This document shows positions 59,766-64,000 of a stretch of 64,000 nt of DNA, one piece after another; positions within the stretch are counted from its first letter, which is position 1; each line of letters begins with the position of its first letter. The notes under the pieces were generated by a model, which was not told the origin of the DNA, did no database searches, and saw nothing but the letters and a program-made list of their open reading frames with translations. A program made the translations under genes and the position numbers. The DNA is from Eutreptiella sp. 'Long Island Sound 2002'. Taxonomy: Eukaryota > Euglenozoa > Euglenophyceae > Eutreptiales > Eutreptiaceae. The DNA is taken from NCBI GenBank assembly GCA_964036045.1, contig OZ038402.1, positions 318,001 to 382,000 of the forward strand. Reading direction: 5' to 3'.

Positions 59766-62471
59766 TGAAAAGCTTTTGTTTGTTGAAATACAGTAAAGCC
59801 AACTCAATCCAGGATAGCCCAAGCCAATAGTATGCAAGGAGAAGGTAATTCAGGATCAAAGCATGAAGGGCTGCAGTGCAAACAGTGAAAGATGATTAGA
59901 TATTCACAGAAACTCAGGATACAAATGAATGCATATTCACAGAGATAGCTGAAATGATTTGGGAAAAGAGTTAGAAAACTGCCTCAGGATCACTCTCTCT
60001 CCATAGTGCCATCTTAGGAGATGTGCACTCTTTGTTTTGGGTCCCATATGTGCTGAGGTGGCATGGTATGTGGCGATGAGGTCACTGCCATGTCACATGG
60101 GATCTTCCTACTTAGTTAGGCTGACCAGGAATTGAACCCAGGACCTCTCAAAAAGAGGTGCCTAACCCCCTATGGTGCATACCACTAGGGCAGATAAGTA
60201 TTCATGGAAAAACATAGATAAATTCATAGGCTCTACCTTAGGTATGTCAGTGCTCAGTCAACTCAGGAAAAGATGTTTTACTTCTGATTGAAAGGGGATT
60301 AAGGGGTCCACTCCATATCCTGATTGGGTGTTTGGTTCCATAGGTCAAAATGTGTTCTCACCACTTTTGGCTGGACCAATACTAAGATAAAAATGCATGG
60401 ATGCTCAGTGCATCTCTAATACAACTAGAGTATGTCCCAAAGCAATGGAAAAGCACTTTTTCTTACTCCCCCCTTGTGCTGTGGTGGCCACCACTGTCGC
60501 ATTTTAGGAAAAAGGGAATTTTTCTTGGCCTTTCCTTGGTTTCCACATCTACTTTAAAATACCTACAGTCTCCCTCACACTGAAAAATGGGCGCTCACCA
60601 TGGCTGGCGTCCTTTTGCTGCTCTGATTGTACAGTTTCCTACAGAAGACTCAGCGCTCTTGGCGCTGCCGGGGCTCCTGTGGCTTGGTTGGGTTAGATTG
60701 GGAGCATGCCAAACATGTGCATATGCATCCCTTCCTCCAAGACGCAGCGTCGACACAACCCAAACGCAAGACACATTATACACACTCGCATGGGTTCTCG
60801 TAAACCTGCTGGCGACCTGTGACCTGTCTTAGGGCGTAGGGAGTCGAAAAGAAATTAATTTGCCCCTTGGTGGGGTCTTGGTTCTGCTCAGTCTCTCCAG
60901 GCACCTGCGTTTCGGCCCGAACACGGCCTACTCAGCGAGGCTGCGCGTGGGTATCTGCAGAGGCAGGAATGGGAGAATTATGGACGAATCCACGCAAAAA
61001 CGAAGCGACGACACCAAAATCCGTCAAATGACGGCGTAGAATTTTTCTGAAACGACACACCTGAGTAGAATCCAATTGTGCATCAAAGGCACATTTTTAT
61101 AGAAATTATAGTCATCTCTGGATTTTTTAAGTCCAGAAATTCATACGCATAAAATGGCGGCGCGCAGGAGCGGCTCCTAGCGAAGCGCCGGAAAATGGAA
61201 AAATAATGGAATTATAAACGTATGTATCACGTAGTCTTGAAAATGACGAGACACACATTAATAAACAAACATACAGATTCCACCCACACTAATAGAAGCT
61301 TCAAAAATTCAAGAATTCGAAAATCAATTGAAAAGACTTCAGTGAATCAGGTATAAACTACAGGTATGCTCGTCTTGCATGCCGCATACACATTGCTCGT
61401 CTCGTGTCTCCGTGAACGAGTCGTGTAGCAGCATTAACAACGATAACCACGATAGGGCGCGGTAGAGGGATTGATTACAAAGATTGCAGATGATTAGCGG
61501 TCAGATCAGGGTGATTAGTCATACACACAAGTGCATAGCAACGTTCTTCGCGTGCGCCCCTTTTGTTTTCTCTCCTTGCTTCACTTCCCAGCGGTAGGTA
61601 AGGTAGGTACGCCCAGGCGGGGCCACCCCCTGGTGGAGTCAAGATTGTTGTGCAGATGGGCAGGTTTGCCCAACGTGATTGTGCATAGTCGTGCATGCAC
61701 ACACGCATTAAAGGGTAGGCCACGCGAAGTGCGCACGGTAAACCTTGTTTAGGCTACCCAGGGGCTCCTCGGTACGTTCTTTAAGAGAACCTGAGGAGTC
61801 CCTTAACGCTTGCTTGCTTGATAAGGGTAGCTGCTCCATGCAGCGTGTTTGCGGACAGCGTATTATAGGGCACACTGAGAAGGGTATAATACCTGGAGTG
61901 TGCCTTGGTTCCTCCGCCGCAAACGCCCTTTCATTTGCCTTTGTTTTACAGGTGGGCAGGTAGGGTGAGTGGTGCAGCAGCATTTTTTTATGCCCTGCTA
62001 AACAGGGGCGCAGATCACACAAACAAGTAACTCCGCTCCGCCTGTGGCAGAGCAGGGAGTCCGACTTCATCGACATCTGCGCCTTGCACACGAGAGCACT
62101 CCTTCCCTCCAAGCCCTTGCAGGGGAAACGCGTTGTGGCGTCCCCTGTGAGGCCACAGTTGCTTAGCAGCGCTGTGTTCTCTTGTCATTTCACAGGTGGG
62201 TCGCTAGGACCCTCGAGAACTTCCTCTTCGCAACGCCAAGTAGAGTGTGCGTGTAGGAGTGGTAGTCCTGCGTGGGGGCTAGAGCCGGTTGCCCAGTGCT
62301 CGCCCACCAGGATGGTGCCACTGTAGGGTGTGTAGGACCTGTAGGGGGCGTGTCACTGTCCCACCCTTTTCCTGCAATTTTAGCTGGGTTGGTGGGCTGT
62401 GACAGTGGGTTAGGTTAGTGTTTTGGCCACATAGCAAACAGGCGTTTTGCATGCCTTCATAGCTTTTGGCC
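59766..62471. other. Unassigned region between LINE block and Ty3 element C
   Basis: AT-richer DNA with no recognised gene, apart from the tRNA-like element at 60119-60196. Between 61.6 and 62.5 kb, words such as ACAGGTGGG and GGTAGGTAGG recur, and two of them follow pyrimidine-rich tracts like splice acceptors (about 61945 and 62190); no exons could be built. Part of 61.5-62.47 kb may be the 3' LTR of element C. Confidence 0.35.
60119..60196 (-). other. tRNA-like element with long variable arm
   Basis: The minus strand reads a D-arm-like TAGTGGTATGCACC, a 6-bp variable-arm hairpin (ACCTCTTTTTGAGAGGT) and box B GGTTCAATTCC. A long variable arm points to tRNA-Leu or tRNA-Ser ancestry. The acceptor stem does not pair well, so it is likely a SINE head or tRNA pseudogene. 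It resembles 11758-11832 in its 3' half. Confidence 0.45.
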
Positions 62472-62472
62472 A

Positions 62473-62483
62473 CCCCTCCCTTT
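62473..62483 (-). promoter_or_regulatory. Candidate polypurine tract of element C
   Basis: On the minus strand AAAGGGAGGGG is followed directly by TG (62472-62471), as expected at the internal edge of a 3' LTR. It lies about 256 bases after the pol stop. No second LTR is in the window, so this is a proposal only. Confidence 0.3.
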
Positions 62484-62738
62484 AGTAGACAGGTAGGTAG
62501 GGAAAACAATACCTGGATTAACACTCTGGGTATTCCCCCAAGGTTTTGCGCCAGCACAGAAATTGGGCGCATAGGGGAGGGGAGACCCGGGGCGTACCCC
62601 GTGGCATCAATAAGCCAACCCTCCAGGTTTAGCAAGGGCGCAGACTTGGGTATAATTAGGACACCACTTCTGCGGCTTGCTCTCAGGACCTTAGGACTAG
62701 CACACTCACACATACGCTTTGGCAGGTAAGGGTAAGGT

Positions 62739-63998
62739 TCAGTCCCTAGCTTTAGTCTTGGGGGCAAGCGCCTCAGCGAGCCTCAGTAACTCACCAAGGT
62801 TGTTCTGGGACAAGTAGTCAACCAGAACTGAGTTTAGGCGTCCCTCAGGTAGAACAAATGCAGAGAAGGGTTCCCAGGTGGCCTCTTCGACTCCAAACCC
62901 TTCCCAGAGGGTGAGGAAGCGCCAACCCTGGCGATAGCGGTGGCGTAGGACAGACTTCACCAGGTAGAAGCCCTCCTTGGCCATCTCCTCGGCGTTCATG
63001 TCGGGGAGTTCACCTTCAACTTCCATAGGGCTGGCAGCCCCTTGTAGGTCCAGAGCGGCGATTTCCTCGTCGTTCAGCTCCCACTCCTCCCCACAGAGGT
63101 CTTCAGGATCATGGTAGCGCTTCAGGTGTTGAGCGGCGCACACCAGGGTCCCCCCTAGACGGGGAGAACACCGCACCGTGATACGGTGACCATCCACAGA
63201 TAGAATCTTGTACGGCCCGAAGTATGGGTCATCGCTGGTAGAGCGAGGCCAGGCGGGTAGTCGACTGTGGTGCACCAGCACCCAGTCCCCCTCTTGGTAG
63301 GTGGCTGGTACACGGTGCTTGTTCTTCTTGTTCCACTGACGCTCCCTCACTCTCTGGAGCATAGCCTTGGCCTTGTCCACCTTCGCTTGTTGCTCTTGGA
63401 CCCATTCACCCACAGAAGAATGGGTGTCCTCTGGATAGGGGGCATGTAGGAACCATGCCGGGCGCCCCATGAATAGCTCATGTGGCGAGTAGCCAGTAGC
63501 TGAACTCTCTTGGGAGTTCATCATCAAGGATATGACGGGGAGTAGTCTCACCCAGTCTCTGGTGCGTTCAGTTTTGCACCATATCCTGACGTTCTCCTTC
63601 AGGACACGAATCTGTCGCTCACATAGGGGGTTGCTCGTGTGAGAGTAGGGAATCCCCGTAGACACCTGGACATTGAGGGACCTCAGGACCCTCTTGTACC
63701 AGCCAGTATCTGAGCGTACTGGTACGTCCTCATCGGAGTTGATCTCCTTGGGCGCCCCATAGACACAAAACCACTCCTCCAGGAGTATCTTGATAGTCTC
63801 CTCTCCGGTAATGTGCTTGGTACATGGGAACACCCTAGTAAACCTGGTCAACCCACAGGTTACCACGAGGGCGAAGTCATAGCCCCCGAACTTCGGCATC
63901 TCCGTGTAGTCCACGTATAGAACACTGTTAGCACAGTGAGGGATGGGCAGGGTCGAGTAGAGACCTCTGTCCCTGATATCCCCTGGTTTACAGGACCT
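62739..63998 (-). CDS. pol: Ty3/gypsy element C: integrase and chromodomain (partial)
   Basis: This is the 3' end of a minus-strand Pol that stays open to the window edge. Integrase core: VLYVDYTEMP (first Asp), INSDEDVPV (second Asp) and NPLCERQIRVLKENVR (Glu). Then a SPHELFMGR segment, a GPY/F-type motif (YFGPYKILSVDGHRITV) and a chromodomain (FYLVKSVLRHRYRQGWRFLTLWEG to ATWEPFSAFV), ending at a stop at 62739. The nominal start at 63914 is a GTG inside integrase and is not biological. It is clearly different from families A and B, so three Ty3 lineages share this window. No stop or frameshift is seen, so it may be intact beyond the edge. Confidence 0.88.
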   Translation of the reverse strand, partial: RSCKPGDIRDRGLYSTLPIPHCANSVLYVDYTEMPKFGGYDFALVVTCGLTRFTRVFPCTKHITGEETIKILLEEWFCVYGAPKEINSDEDVPVRSDTGWYKRVLRSLNVQVSTGIPYSHTSNPLCERQIRVLKENVRIWCKTERTRDWVRLLPVISLMMNSQESSATGYSPHELFMGRPAWFLHAPYPEDTHSSVGEWVQEQQAKVDKAKAMLQRVRERQWNKKNKHRVPATYQEGDWVLVHHSRLPAWPRSTSDDPYFGPYKILSVDGHRITVRCSPRLGGTLVCAAQHLKRYHDPEDLCGEEWELNDEEIAALDLQGAASPMEVEGELPDMNAEEMAKEGFYLVKSVLRHRYRQGWRFLTLWEGFGVEEATWEPFSAFVLPEGRLNSVLVDYLSQNNLGELLRLAEALAPKTKARD

Positions 63999-64000
63999 GC

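Overview
The window is eukaryotic nuclear DNA from a large, repeat-rich genome. There are no bacterial operons. Several minus-strand reading frames end at GT donor / AG acceptor pairs with introns of about 95-220 bp. The intact genes belong to chromodomain Ty3/gypsy LTR retrotransposons and a LINE, and a run of TTAGGG-type telomere repeat lies inside the sequence. The Ty3 polyproteins remind me most of those in marine algae (dinoflagellate or prasinophyte type), but I cannot name the organism.

Layout. 0-11 kb: moderately AT-rich DNA with scattered minus-strand exons of ordinary or decayed spliced genes (Myb/SANT, Lys-rich AT-hook-like, acidic, C2H2 zinc-finger and SAP-domain exons), local duplications and a 30-bp minisatellite (9.5-10.1 kb). 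11-12.5 kb: tRNA-like (SINE-type) elements, including an inverted pair around a GC palindrome. 12.6-19.3 kb: a 6.75-kb degenerate CACAG/CCACA pentamer satellite with higher-order structure. 19.3-20.9 kb: eight copies of a ~204-bp tandem repeat. 22.4-22.7 kb: interstitial (CCCTAA)n telomere repeat cutting a Ty3 integrase gene.

22.7-46.3 kb is a nest of two Ty3 families. Family A lies on the minus strand in two copies: A1, a pol fragment at 22.7-25.5 kb, and A2, gag plus pol at 38.4-46.3 kb. Family B lies on the plus strand: B1 is nearly complete at 25.46-35.67 kb, and B2 is a truncated tandem copy at 35.67-38.42 kb sharing the middle LTR. B1 interrupts A1 at a site that is unoccupied in A2. 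Each family appears to use recoding to make Pol: A has a -1 shift candidate, and B has an in-frame amber codon after gag followed by a +1 step before pol. Both families carry a domain resembling Dam-type N6-adenine methyltransferase between protease and reverse transcriptase. It looks intact in B and decayed in A.

46.3-49.7 kb: leader DNA of A2 and diverged quasi-tandem repeats with no genes. 49.7-59.7 kb: a sharply bounded GC-rich block holding a LINE (ORF1; ORF2 with endonuclease and reverse transcriptase; a -1-frame ORF with RNase H and a zinc finger), followed by a RING-finger ORF and a long Pro-rich frame. 59.8-62.7 kb: AT-richer DNA with another tRNA-like element. 62.7-64 kb: the 3' end (integrase, GPY/F, chromodomain) of a third Ty3 element running off the window.
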